DNA of 64,000 bases from Agrobacterium cavarae (GTDB lineage Bacteria; Pseudomonadota; Alphaproteobacteria; Rhizobiales; Rhizobiaceae). The notes under the pieces are model-generated. The model ran no database searches and had not been told where the DNA came from. It saw only the letters and a list, made by a program, of their open reading frames with translations. Numbering within the stretch: the first letter of the stretch is position 1; the number at the start of each line of letters is the position of its first letter. The position numbers and the translations under genes were made by a program. Location: assembly GCF_004310285.1 (NCBI RefSeq), contig NZ_SISF01000028.1:59276-123275 (forward strand), in the 5' to 3' direction. This document shows, piece by piece, positions 8,366 to 16,125 of this stretch.

Positions 8366-9166
8366 TCAGGAGAGCGCATGCCGGTAGAGGGCGGGTGTCG
8401 TGCCGAAGTGCCGTACAAACACGCGGTTTAAGTGGCTTTGATCGCAAAAGCCGGACGCGAAGGCCGCTTCGGCGGGAGCCACGCCCTTTGCCAATGCTTG
8501 CCGCGCCAGATGCAGGCGGCTCTGCATCAGATAGCTATGCGGTGTCAGCCCCGTGAGGGAGGAGAAAGCGCGCAGAAAGCGGAAGCGGCTCATTCCCGCT
8601 ACTGCCGAAAGTTCGGCGAGACCGAAGGGCGTCTGTGGTGCCTCGTCCATCATCTGCCTGACGCGGTACAGACCGGCGGTGGATGCCGCCTGATGACGCA
8701 CAGCGCGGGGGCGTTCCAGCGTTTGCGACAACAGCAGAAGAAGGGCCTCCTCCCCCGGCAAAGCCGCCCGTTGCGACGTGATGGCTTGAAAAAGTGTACG
8801 GAAGCGATCGGCGAGCGGTCTCGGATCGACGGGATAGACGAACTCGAAATCGTGGCTATCGCGTTCGCGAATATCCGACAATGCGGCATGCACGATTTCG
8901 GGGTCGAGATAGAGCATCGTCCAGGCCCGCCCGCTTTCGCCAAGCGCTATGCCGTCATGCACCTCACCCGGATTGACGGTGATGACGCGCCCTGCCTCGG
9001 CTTCTACGATGCCGCGTCCGCTCGCCGATTTCTGCGCGCCACGTTCGATAACGCCAATGCCGAATTGATCATGCATGTGACGGGGAAAGCTGCGGTCGCT
9101 GTCAGCGATCACCGCAGCCACGCCCGGCATCGTCGTTTTCGGCATCGTGAACTGGTGTCTGCCCAT
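8366..9166 (-). CDS. AraC-family transcriptional regulator with cupin-like sensor
   Basis: A 266-residue regulator. The N-terminal half (about residues 20-120) is an AraC-binding cupin: RHMHDQFGIGVIERGAQ, then GRVITVNPGEVHDG. The C-terminal 100 residues contain two HTH motifs, the first at FGLAELSAVAGMSRFRFLRAF and the second ending DQSHLNRVFVRHFGTTPALYR, the standard AraC signature. It lies just upstream of the LysE-type exporter on the same strand. This AraC/LysE arrangement is common and points to effector-triggered export. A shorter start at 9145 (MPKTTM) is possible. Confidence 0.88.
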   Translation of the reverse strand: MGRHQFTMPKTTMPGVAAVIADSDRSFPRHMHDQFGIGVIERGAQKSASGRGIVEAEAGRVITVNPGEVHDGIALGESGRAWTMLYLDPEIVHAALSDIRERDSHDFEFVYPVDPRPLADRFRTLFQAITSQRAALPGEEALLLLLSQTLERPRAVRHQAASTAGLYRVRQMMDEAPQTPFGLAELSAVAGMSRFRFLRAFSSLTGLTPHSYLMQSRLHLARQALAKGVAPAEAAFASGFCDQSHLNRVFVRHFGTTPALYRHALS

Positions 9167-9215
9167 AGACCCTGCGCCCCTATCAGGAGCGCAAGCCTAT
9201 CACGGTCGATCCGGT

Positions 9216-9974
9216 TCAGGAATGCAGGCTGTTCACCATGCCGAAGACCTGATCGAAATTGCCGTTCTCGGCGGCAAATCGCAAAGGCTTGCAGCGCTCC
9301 ACGATCACTTCCTTCGCATCAGGCCTGTTGGTCAGGATATCCATGACTTCCGCGATGAAGGCGTCAAGTGGCATGGCGCGCTCGTCCTTCGCCTGCTTTT
9401 CACCCTGCAGCGTTGTCTGCACATAGGGTGGTGCAATCTCGATCACCTCGACAGAGGTGTTCTTCAGCTGCTCGCGCAGCGCCATCGAATAGGCGTGGAT
9501 GGCGGACTTGGTAGCGCTGTAGGTGGGCGTTGCTACCATGGGCACGAAAGCAAGGCCGGATGACACGGTGAGAACGGCAGCATTTTCCTTTTTGAGAAAA
9601 TGCGAAAGCAGAGCCGCGGTCAATCGGATCGGGGCAAGCAGATTGGTGGCAATCGTTTCCTCCGCGATCTCCAGATAGTCCGGGGCCGCGGTGATGTCCT
9701 CGTTCTTCATGATGCCGGCATTGTTGATGACGACATTGAGATCCGGATGGTCGCGCGTCAGCGTTTCGGCAAAGGTCCGAATGTTCTCCGCCTTTGTCGC
9801 ATCGAGCACGGCCGATACCATGCCGGGATTGGCGCTGGTCACTTCGTCCAGCGCGGACTGGCGTCGACCGGAAATGATGACCTTGTTGCCAAGTGCATGG
9901 AAGGCTTCGGCAAGCGCGCGGCCGATACCGGAACCACCACCGGTGATGAGTACTGTGTTTCCTGTCATCTTCAT
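9216..9974 (-). CDS. Short-chain dehydrogenase/reductase (DltE-like)
   Basis: A 252-residue classical SDR. The Rossmann dinucleotide motif TGGGSGIG is at about residues 10-17, NNAGIM near 86-91, and a Ser...YSATKSAIHAYS active site near 138-158. The glycine pattern and an arginine after the second strand (SGRR) favour NADPH. The substrate is unknown. AGGAT upstream supports the ATG. It is divergent from the HxlR-type regulator 103 bases away, a frequent regulator/oxidoreductase pairing, so it is probably the regulated target. Confidence 0.87.
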   Translation of the reverse strand: MKMTGNTVLITGGGSGIGRALAEAFHALGNKVIISGRRQSALDEVTSANPGMVSAVLDATKAENIRTFAETLTRDHPDLNVVINNAGIMKNEDITAAPDYLEIAEETIATNLLAPIRLTAALLSHFLKKENAAVLTVSSGLAFVPMVATPTYSATKSAIHAYSMALREQLKNTSVEVIEIAPPYVQTTLQGEKQAKDERAMPLDAFIAEVMDILTNRPDAKEVIVERCKPLRFAAENGNFDQVFGMVNSLHS

Positions 9975-10030
9975 CTGGATATCCTCTCTTGTTGGATGAA
10001 ACCAAGTTAGCTACGATACTCTCCAATCGA

Positions 10031-10057
10031 AAGTAGGCACCCAAAAGATTTATACTT
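10031..10057. promoter_or_regulatory. Possible HxlR-type operator
   Basis: AAGTA (10031-10035) and TACTT (10053-10057) form an inverted pair in the divergent SDR/hxlR promoter region. HxlR-family operators often carry such GTA/TAC half-sites. The arms are short, so this is a weak prediction. Confidence 0.3.
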
Positions 10058-10077
10058 ACCCAAAGGAGAGCGTCGGA

Positions 10078-10503
10078 ATGAAGAGGCATCTGGCAGATCC
10101 CGTCATCGAAGAGAAGCGCCTCCACCCGCCACCGGGAGAGACAGATCCCGTCATTGAGGCGCTGGTTCAGGACATCATCGCCAAAGTGGCGGACAAGTGG
10201 ACGATGTTGATCCTTGAGGCTCTGGAAGAGCACGGGACGATGCGCTTCACGCAAATCGGCAAGGTCGTCGGCGAAATCAGTCAGAAGATGTTGACCAAGA
10301 CGCTCCGGCAGATGGAGTGCGATGGGCTGGTGAAACGCACCGTGCACCCGGTCATCCCGCCACATGTGGATTACGGCCTGACGCATCTTGGCAAGACGTT
10401 GGGCAGCGCCTTTTGCGGCGTGTGGATATGGGCCGAGACGCATCATGCGGAAATAGAAAAGGCGCGGAAAGCCTTTGAAGAGCAATCACCACGCCTCAAA
10501 TAA
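10078..10503 (+). CDS. HxlR-family transcriptional regulator
   Basis: A 141-residue winged-helix protein. VADKWTMLILEAL (residues 39-51) and MRFTQIGKVVGEISQKMLTKTLRQMECDGLVKRTVHPVIPPHVDYGLTHLG are diagnostic of the HxlR/MarR-like group, which often senses aldehydes or disulfide stress. One cysteine in the wing region (MECDG) could be redox-active, as in some relatives; this is inference. AGGAGAG precedes the ATG. It is divergent from the SDR gene, which is the likely target. It ends convergent with the gene at 10560. Confidence 0.9.
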   Translation: MKRHLADPVIEEKRLHPPPGETDPVIEALVQDIIAKVADKWTMLILEALEEHGTMRFTQIGKVVGEISQKMLTKTLRQMECDGLVKRTVHPVIPPHVDYGLTHLGKTLGSAFCGVWIWAETHHAEIEKARKAFEEQSPRLK

Positions 10504-10519
10504 TGGGCCTGAAATAATG

Positions 10520-10544
10520 GAAGCGCTTCCCATGGGAGCGCTTC
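10520..10544. terminator. Palindromic hairpin at convergent 3' ends
   Basis: GAAGCGCT (10520-10527) pairs with AGCGCTTC (10537-10544), with an inner CCC/GGG pair and one bulged T. It sits midway between the stops of the HxlR gene and the convergent gene at 10560. There is no T-tract, so a shared 3'-end structure is more likely than a classical terminator. Confidence 0.5.
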
Positions 10545-10559
10545 AAATTGTCTGGCCGA

Positions 10560-10952
10560 TCAGGCGAACTGGCTGAGGCCCGGTACGGACGCGATCACCT
10601 TGTCCACGACCTCGTCGCCGGCATGCTGGCGCGCAATCGAAATGGTGATCTTGGCGAGTGCAGAGATTTCACCCATGCCGAGGCCCTGGCTCATCAGCTG
10701 CTGGCCAAGACCCATGATGCCACCGCCACCAATGGCGCTCATCAGGCCGCCGAGCAGGCCACCGCCGCCTTGGCCTTCGCCATTGAAGCGAGCGACGAGA
10801 TCCGGCCCGCCGGGGATCGATTCGATCATCTTGGCAACCGCCGCGTCATCGGCTTCGCGCTGGAGGAAACCCAGCATCATGCCGAGGGCCTTTTCCGCCT
10901 TATCCGGCGCAATGCCCACTCTATCTGCAACCTGGGTTACGATTTCGCTCAT
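10560..10952 (-). CDS. Small glycine-rich protein, DUF2267/DUF2780-like, function unknown
   Basis: A 130-residue protein. The N-terminal half is helical (VADRVGIAPDKAEKALGMM, then the IPGGPDLVARF loop). The middle is a glycine-rich stretch at about residues 58-80 with two GGG runs. The C-terminal half is again helical (ISALAKITISIARQHAG...VVDKVIASVPGLSQF), with an internal resemblance to the N-terminal part. Similar short proteins are common in rhizobia and carry DUF2267/DUF2780-type labels; that placement is from memory of the pattern and is uncertain. AGGAGGAAG precedes the ATG, so expression is likely. There is no signal peptide, and it appears monocistronic. Confidence 0.7.
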   Translation of the reverse strand: MSEIVTQVADRVGIAPDKAEKALGMMLGFLQREADDAAVAKMIESIPGGPDLVARFNGEGQGGGGLLGGLMSAIGGGGIMGLGQQLMSQGLGMGEISALAKITISIARQHAGDEVVDKVIASVPGLSQFA

Positions 10953-11165
10953 AAACTTCCTCCTGAATGCGAAATTACGTTCACGTCAACGTAAAACAAT
11001 TGAAACACAGACTCAAGACCACGTAGCCCCTTGCAACAAAGGTTTTTCGATCCGCTCTTTTCAACCTTATCAAACAGTTGTTGAGGGCCAAAACAGTTCC
11101 TATAAGTATAGTGCGGAAATTAAAAACAGGGCGCCGCTGCCCGGATCATTGGGAAGGATCGCCAT

Positions 11166-12731
11166 ATGCTGCAGGACGGAAAGCTCTATATCGGCACGAG
11201 CCGCAACCCGGACGACAGCCTCAACAAGGGCGAATATCTCGACCTCCGCTTCGGCAACCGCCATGGGCTGATTACCGGCGCCACCGGCACGGGCAAGACC
11301 GTTTCCCTGCAGGTGCTGGCGGAAGGTTTCGCCAAAGCCGGCGTCCCGGTTTTCTGCGCCGATATCAAGGGCGATCTTTCCGGTATTGCCAAGCCCGGCG
11401 AAGCCAAGGACTGGGTGACGAAACGGGCTGAACAGATCGGTTTTTCCGACCTCTCCTTCGAGCAGTTTCCTGTCATTTTCTGGGATCTCTATGGCGAAAA
11501 GGGCCACCGTGTCCGCGCCACCATCGCCGAGATGGGCCCTCTCCTTCTTGCCCGGTTGATGGATGCCTCGGAAGCACAGGAAGGCGTTCTCAACATCGCC
11601 TTCAAGATCGCCGACCAGGGCGGCTTGCCGCTGCTCGATCTGAAGGATTTGCAGTCGCTATTGAATTATATGGGCGAGCACGCAAGCGAACTCTCCAGCC
11701 AGTTCGGTCTGATTTCAAAGTCCTCCGTCGGCTCGTTGCAACGCGGTCTGCTGGTGCTCGAACAGCAAGGCGCAGAGCACTTCTTCGGTGAGCCTGCGCT
11801 GAAAATTGCCGACATCATGCGCACCACCAGCGACGGGCGCGGGGTGATTTCGGTTCTCGCCGCCGACAAATTGATGATGAACCCGCGCCTCTACGGCACC
11901 TTCCTGCTGTGGATGCTTTCCGAACTCTTCGAAGAGCTGCCGGAAGTGGGCGATCCGGCCAAGCCGAAGCTCGTCTTCTTCTTCGATGAGGCGCATCTTC
12001 TCTTCAACGATGCGCCGCGCGTGCTGATCGAGCGCGTCGAACAGGTGGTCCGCCTCATCCGGTCCAAGGGCGTCGGCGTCTATTTCGTGACGCAGAACCC
12101 GCTCGATGTGCCGGAAACGGTTCTCGCACAGCTCGGCAACCGCGTGCAGCATGCGCTTCGCGCTTACACGCCGCGTGAGCAGAAAGCGGTAAAGACAGCC
12201 GCCGACACGTTCCGCCAAAATCCGGCCTTCAGCACGGCTGAGGCGATCACCACGCTCGGTACCGGCGAGGCGCTGGTCTCCACCCTGCAGGATAAGGGTG
12301 CACCCTCTATCGTGGAACGCACGCTGGTGCGTCCGCCGTCCGGTCGGGTCGGCCCCGTGACCGACGATGAGCGCCGTAGCCTCATGGCCTCCAGCCCGGT
12401 GGCCGGTCTTTACGACCAGAATATCGACCGCGAATCCGCTTTCGAAATTCTGGGCGAACGCGCCCGCAAAGCCGCCGAGACGGAAGCTGCCAAGCGTGCG
12501 GCAGAAGAGCAAGCAAGCGAGCAGCCCGACAGTGCCGCGGGGCGCTGGAAACTGCCGGGCTTTGGCGACGAGGAGCCGAAGCAGGCATCGACGACCGGCG
12601 GCAGCAGACGCACCAGCGGTTACCAGCGCGAAACGGTGATCGAGGCCGCGATGAAGAGTGCCGCTCGCTCCGTCGCAACATCCGTCGGACGCGCCTTGGT
12701 TCGCGGCATTCTGGGAAGCCTGCGCCGCTGA
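11166..12731 (+). CDS. HerA-like ATPase, DUF853/YjgR family
   Basis: A 521-residue P-loop ATPase of the HerA/FtsK superfamily. Walker A GATGTGKT is at about residues 36-43, Walker B LVFFFDEAHLLF near 270, and sensor-like YFVTQNPLDVPETVLAQLGNRVQHALRAYTP near 305-335 matches the helicase HerA C-terminal (DUF853) family. The last 90 residues are charged and low-complexity (AAETEAAKRAAEEQASEQ), ending in an arginine-rich tail. The biochemical role of YjgR-type proteins is not settled; DNA translocation is inferred from the superfamily. AAGGA lies eight bases before the ATG. No NurA nuclease partner is present. Confidence 0.88.
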   Translation: MLQDGKLYIGTSRNPDDSLNKGEYLDLRFGNRHGLITGATGTGKTVSLQVLAEGFAKAGVPVFCADIKGDLSGIAKPGEAKDWVTKRAEQIGFSDLSFEQFPVIFWDLYGEKGHRVRATIAEMGPLLLARLMDASEAQEGVLNIAFKIADQGGLPLLDLKDLQSLLNYMGEHASELSSQFGLISKSSVGSLQRGLLVLEQQGAEHFFGEPALKIADIMRTTSDGRGVISVLAADKLMMNPRLYGTFLLWMLSELFEELPEVGDPAKPKLVFFFDEAHLLFNDAPRVLIERVEQVVRLIRSKGVGVYFVTQNPLDVPETVLAQLGNRVQHALRAYTPREQKAVKTAADTFRQNPAFSTAEAITTLGTGEALVSTLQDKGAPSIVERTLVRPPSGRVGPVTDDERRSLMASSPVAGLYDQNIDRESAFEILGERARKAAETEAAKRAAEEQASEQPDSAAGRWKLPGFGDEEPKQASTTGGSRRTSGYQRETVIEAAMKSAARSVATSVGRALVRGILGSLRR

Positions 12732-12767
12732 TTTCGCTCTTCCCTTCCATCGACAAGTGAGGAAAAC

Positions 12768-12825
12768 GCCGGGGTCCGCTTGTCTAAGCTCGCCCCGGCC
12801 ACCAGATAGGTCGGGGCCTTTATTG
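12768..12825 (+). terminator. Probable terminator after the HerA-like gene
   Basis: GCCGGGG (12768-12774) can pair with CCCCGGC (12793-12799). The same CCCCG can instead pair with CGGGG at 12812-12816, followed by CCTTTATTG. The mutually exclusive stems resemble a terminator with an alternative fold. Moderate support. Confidence 0.45.
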
Positions 12826-12895
12826 CTTCCAAGCGGGTCGCGATCTTTCAGATTCGCGCCTTACACTTCAGTTTGTTTTTGTCGCATGTCGTTAT

Positions 12896-12920
12896 CGCAA
12901 AACCGGTGCACGGTTTTGCG
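12896..12920. repeat. Palindromic element of a common rhizobial type
   Basis: CGCAAAACCG (12896-12905) and CGGTTTTGCG (12911-12920) are perfect 10-base arms around GTGCA, preceded by TTTTTGTCGCATGTCGTTATCG. This matches by eye the intergenic palindromes that recur in rhizobial genomes. It lies 23 bases before the GNAT start, so it would be in that gene's leader or promoter. Confidence 0.6.
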
Positions 12921-12943
12921 CGGACCATGCTCCAGGGAGACGC

Positions 12944-13510
12944 ATGATCACGTCCATCTCACTGCCGGCAGAAACCGAGCGCCTTGTTCTTCGCCGTTTC
13001 GTACCTGCCGATTTCAGCGCCTATGCCGATTATCACAGCCGTTCTGAGGTCTATCGGTTTCTCTATGCAGACGCGCCAAGCGGCGATGCGTTGAGGACGC
13101 AATTCGATACCGTCCTCTCGGCCCCGTTCGGCAAGGACGGCGATGTTCTGCGGCTGGCGGTGACGCGCCGCGACGATGACGCGCTCCTCGGTGAAGTTCT
13201 TCTGAAGATCGCCAGCACGGAGGCGTTGCAGGCGGAGGTCGGCTATATCTTCAACCCGGCTTATGCGGGCAAAGGTTACGCCACGGAAGCGGTGCGTGCC
13301 ATGATCGAGCTCGGCTTTACAGACCTCGGCTATCACCGGATTTTCGCGAGACTGGATGCACATAACCAAGGCTCGATCGGCATTGTCGAGCGGTTGAAGA
13401 TGCGCAAAGAGGCCCACCTCATTCAGAATGACCGCTTCAACGGGTTGTGGGGCGATGAGTTCATCTACGCCATTCTCAAATCGGAATGGAATGGACTTGC
13501 GTCGAGATAA
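12944..13510 (+). CDS. GNAT acetyltransferase, RimJ/RimL type
   Basis: A 188-residue N-acetyltransferase. TERLVLRRFVPADFSAYADYH (residues 7-27) is the usual RimJ/RimL opening. The acetyl-CoA loop is recognisable at NPAYAGKGYATEAVRAMIELGF (about 104-125), where the canonical Q/RxxGxG/A reads YAGKGYA. H-R-I-F-A-R-L-D-A-H-N motif B follows, then GIVERLKMRKEAHL. The acceptor could be a ribosomal-protein N-terminus or a small amine; sequence does not say. GGGAGA precedes the ATG. It is convergent with the RES toxin gene (22-base gap). Confidence 0.88.
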   Translation: MITSISLPAETERLVLRRFVPADFSAYADYHSRSEVYRFLYADAPSGDALRTQFDTVLSAPFGKDGDVLRLAVTRRDDDALLGEVLLKIASTEALQAEVGYIFNPAYAGKGYATEAVRAMIELGFTDLGYHRIFARLDAHNQGSIGIVERLKMRKEAHLIQNDRFNGLWGDEFIYAILKSEWNGLASR

Positions 13511-13532
13511 TTGAAGCGATCCTCATTGCGGG

Positions 13533-14297
13533 TCAGACCTTCAGAAGTCTAGCAATTCGCGGATCGGCGGAGAAATCGCTCAAGGAAAAGCCGATACGCT
13601 GGACCGGCTGCTCGCACAGCGCCTGTATGCCCATTTTCGACAGGCGAATGCGCCAGCTGGAGCGAGCCACTGGACGCTTCGACTTGAAGCCGAGTGGCGC
13701 CAACAGAGCGATGTTCTTGCCTTTTCCAGGATCGCGCACCGAGCGATAGAGGATGGCCTGAAGGTCCGCCTCGCGCGCCGCATCTGCCAAAGCCTGGCAT
13801 GGTGCGTAATCGTTGAGGTCGGTCCAGAGAGAATCATCGCGCGACAGCGCAGGCCTGGTCAAATCGATTGCCGCATCTGTCTGAATGTCGGCGGCAAAGG
13901 CGGTATACTCCGCCGCATTGACGGGCATGGGCGTTGCAGGTGACTCGACGTAAAACAGCAAGCGGTAGAAAGCCATTTCGGCCAGCGCTGTCTCTATTTT
14001 CTTGGCGGCATAAAAGACGCCTTTGGTAAAGCCAGCTCGACGGAAGCGGGAGCCGTAGGGATAGGCAGAATCATAGCGGAAGGGTGTTGCCAGCAGATAA
14101 TCGAGGCCTGCGCATTCCGGCGGAAAGCGCCGCTTGCTGCTTTCCAGAATGTCTTCAAGCAGAGATTGCTCATCAACGGTATCGACGAGCTTCATGGTCG
14201 ATACACGGTGCTGCGCCTCGACGAGGCGCCACCAGCGTCCTGATGACGGGCGGTTTTCAGAGCGGAGCGCGTCTGGCGTCCAGGTAGGAGAGGACAT
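13533..14297 (-). CDS. RES-domain toxin of a RES-Xre type II toxin-antitoxin pair
   Basis: A 254-residue protein of the RES family, whose characterised members deplete cellular NAD+. The N-terminus WWRLVEAQHRVSTMKLVDTVDEQ and the RES block RAGFTKGVFYAAKKIETALAEMAFY (about residues 75-100) hold the conserved Arg, Tyr and Glu positions. A second block ILYRSVRDPGKGKNIALL (about 190-207) carries the conserved Ser-Val-Arg. The ATG at 14297 is preferred because it gives the usual overlap with the antitoxin end (41 bases); a longer reading would run through the antitoxin. It is translated after the antitoxin, as expected for this pair. No truncation or frameshift is seen. Confidence 0.88.
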   Translation of the reverse strand: MSSPTWTPDALRSENRPSSGRWWRLVEAQHRVSTMKLVDTVDEQSLLEDILESSKRRFPPECAGLDYLLATPFRYDSAYPYGSRFRRAGFTKGVFYAAKKIETALAEMAFYRLLFYVESPATPMPVNAAEYTAFAADIQTDAAIDLTRPALSRDDSLWTDLNDYAPCQALADAAREADLQAILYRSVRDPGKGKNIALLAPLGFKSKRPVARSSWRIRLSKMGIQALCEQPVQRIGFSLSDFSADPRIARLLKV

Positions 14298-14637
14298 CGA
14301 GCAATCCGGTGATTGAGGTGAGTTTTTCGGCAGGCACGCCCGCGAGCGCGTCATTGTGGTTTTGAAGCCAGGCACGCGAGACTATGTCATCCCCGCCGAC
14401 GATGGCATCGAGCGAGCGGAAAACACGGATCAGAAGCACGGCAAGTTCGAACGGCTTGCTGCCAGGCTCTAAACAAAAATCCTGCCTCTTCATCCTCGAT
14501 ACAGTGGGCGCGGAAATGCCGAGAATATCGGAAAGGCGTGCTGCGGTTAGGCCAAGTCGCTCCGACGCCGCGAGAGCGGCTTTCGTGATGACCCTTCCCT
14601 CTTGGGAGGCCGCCGTCGGCTTGAGCTGAATGTTCAT
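14257..14637 (-). CDS. Xre/MbcA/ParS-type antitoxin (DUF2384) of the RES toxin
   Basis: A 126-residue antitoxin. An HTH lies at about residues 20-60 (LAASERLGLTAARLSDILGISAPTVSRMK). The C-terminal DUF2384 toxin-binding domain contains LIRVFRSLDAIVGGDDIVSRAWLQNHNDALAGVPAEKL and ends in LDVLSYLDAR. The start at 14637 follows AAGGA; an upstream in-frame start at 14688 lacks a site. Its product should neutralise the RES enzyme and repress the pair's promoter, where an inverted repeat is visible (14652-14681). Confidence 0.9.
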   Translation of the reverse strand: MNIQLKPTAASQEGRVITKAALAASERLGLTAARLSDILGISAPTVSRMKRQDFCLEPGSKPFELAVLLIRVFRSLDAIVGGDDIVSRAWLQNHNDALAGVPAEKLTSITGLLDVLSYLDARRAPL

Positions 14638-14651
14638 CGCCAAATCCTTTC

Positions 14652-14681
14652 CTGAGAAAGAATATAACGGATCTCTTTCAG
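14652..14681 (-). promoter_or_regulatory. Likely autoregulatory site of the RES-Xre pair
   Basis: CTGAGAAAGA (14652-14661) and TCTCTTTCAG (14672-14681) are near-inverted arms around ATATAACGGA, immediately upstream of the antitoxin start. The position fits Xre-type autorepression; not tested. Confidence 0.45.
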
Positions 14682-14682
14682 A

Positions 14683-14714
14683 AAACAAGAACGGCCGGTT
14701 GGGGGCAACCGGCC
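14683..14714 (-). terminator. Terminator downstream of ohr
   Basis: On the minus strand GGCCGGTTG pairs with CAACCGGCC (arms 14706-14714 and 14693-14701, four-base loop), followed by the T-rich GTTCTTGTTTTC. It sits 43 bases after the ohr stop. Confidence 0.65.
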
Positions 14715-14757
14715 GCTCGAGTAGACGCCACCAGCTGAACGGTGGCAGTCAAAACCT

Positions 14758-15183
14758 TTATTCAACCGAAACTGGTACTTCCGTGGAGGTGCGCAGAGCG
14801 TGCGAATATGGGCAGACGATGTGTGCCTTCTTCACGAGATCTTCCGCGGTCGCCTTGTCGAGGCCTGGGATGTTGACCTTGAGCGACACGTCGATGCCGA
14901 AACCGCCACCATCTTCGCGTGGGCCGACGCCAACGCTTGCCGTCACGGCCGTATCATCGGGCAGCTTCACCTTTTCCTTGCCAGCGACAACGCGCAGAGC
15001 GCCGAGGAAGCAGGCAGAGTAACCGGTTGCGAAAAGCTGCTCTGGGTTCGTGCCGTGAGCACCATTACCACCGAGTTCCTTTGGAACCGTCAAGGTTACG
15101 TCCAAAACACCGTCTTCGGTCTTGGAATTGCCTTCACGTCCGCCACCGGTTGCGGTCGCCTTGGTTGTGTAAAGAATTGGCAT
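14758..15183 (-). CDS. ohr: Organic hydroperoxide resistance protein
   Basis: A 141-residue cytosolic thiol peroxidase of the OsmC/Ohr fold that reduces organic hydroperoxides. The two redox cysteines are present: Cys58 in EQLFATGYSACF and Cys124 in HIVCPYSHALR. The conserved Arg of GGGREG (residue 16) and the Glu of NPEQL, which form the active site in Ohr, are also there. The pair of Ohr-specific motifs (LYTTKATATGGGREG, HIVCPYS) separates it from OsmC proper. It is divergent from the OhrR gene, whose product represses ohr in related bacteria until oxidised. Confidence 0.95.
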   Translation of the reverse strand: MPILYTTKATATGGGREGNSKTEDGVLDVTLTVPKELGGNGAHGTNPEQLFATGYSACFLGALRVVAGKEKVKLPDDTAVTASVGVGPREDGGGFGIDVSLKVNIPGLDKATAEDLVKKAHIVCPYSHALRTSTEVPVSVE

Positions 15184-15534
15184 GTCATGTACTCCCTTGG
15201 TTTGCGTTGGGTATCTTGTAGCGCGTTATTCAATTGCGCGCAATACAATTTTGCGCATTGAAAAATTTTCTTTGGTCTGCGATAAGGTTAATAAGATTGC
15301 TCGGCCTTCGCATGCAGCAGGAACCGAGTGACGGGATAAAATGTTCCCTAGAGCGCTTCCATGCCGCGCGGAATTGCTTCGCCGGAACGGAATTTCGCAG
15401 AATGGAAAAACATCGGCGGTCGATCTCCAAGAGATGGACGCCAAGTATGCTTCTATTCTGGCGAAACTCTTTCCGATGAAGACTGTCCGAGCAGCAAGAG
15501 AGCGCTTCAACAGCGCATTTTGGAGCTCACACGA
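15184..15534. promoter_or_regulatory. ohr/ohrR divergent control region with OhrR-type dyad
   Basis: A 351-base gap without a supported gene. Near the ohr side, TTCAATTGCGC (15229-15239) is nearly inverted by GCGCATTGAA (15253-15262), and a perfect 12-base palindrome ATTGCGCGCAAT lies inside (15233-15244). OhrR sites in related bacteria are AT-rich CAATT/AATTG dyads, so this is the expected operator. The ohrR-proximal 200 bases show no clear signal, so ohrR has a long leader or a second promoter. Confidence 0.6.
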
Positions 15535-15981
15535 ATGGACGACGGGACAATGGAAGGCCTTTTAAGGCTGGACGTGCAGATATGTTTCGCGCTTTACGGC
15601 GCAGCCCATGCGTTTACGCGGGCTTACAAGCCATTGCTGGAGCCGCTTGGCCTCACATACCCGCAATATCTGGTAATGATGGCGCTGTGGGAGGAAGACA
15701 ACGCCACGGTGAAGGCGCTGGGCGAAATGCTCGGCCTCGACTCAGGCACCCTATCCCCTCTCCTGAAACGGCTGGAACAGGCAGGTCTCATCACCCGCAA
15801 GCGTGGCAAGCAGGACGAGCGGCAGGTCGTGATCAGCCTGACGCCGGAGGGCGCCGACATGAAGAAGAAGGCAGTGCACGTCATGCGCTCCATCGGCGAA
15901 GCGACAGGATGCAGCCTGGAAGAGCTCGGGCAAATTCGGGATCGGTTGAATTCTTTGAAGGACAATCTGGCGCGGGCGTAA
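15535..15981 (+). CDS. ohrR: MarR-family organic peroxide sensor
   Basis: A 148-residue MarR-type repressor. The peroxide-sensing cysteine is Cys17 in LRLDVQICFALYGAAH, the OhrR hallmark. LTYPQYLVMMALWEED precedes the winged helix (LGEMLGLDSGTLSPLLKRLEQAGLITRKR) and DERQVVISLTPEG forms the wing. The ATG at 15535 has GGAG nine bases upstream; the frame is open further upstream but without a better start. Oxidation of the sensing cysteine should release DNA and de-repress the divergent ohr. Confidence 0.93.
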   Translation: MDDGTMEGLLRLDVQICFALYGAAHAFTRAYKPLLEPLGLTYPQYLVMMALWEEDNATVKALGEMLGLDSGTLSPLLKRLEQAGLITRKRGKQDERQVVISLTPEGADMKKKAVHVMRSIGEATGCSLEELGQIRDRLNSLKDNLARA

Positions 15982-16125
15982 TGTCGATCACCCCGCCCCT
16001 CGTCGCAGCACCTTTTCGCCATTCAAGCTGGCGAAGACGGGAACAGGCCTGTGCTGTTGCAGGACATGTATGCACCACCCTCAAAGCCGAAGCATGAGGG
16101 TGGTGGATCATCGAAACGAGCCGGC

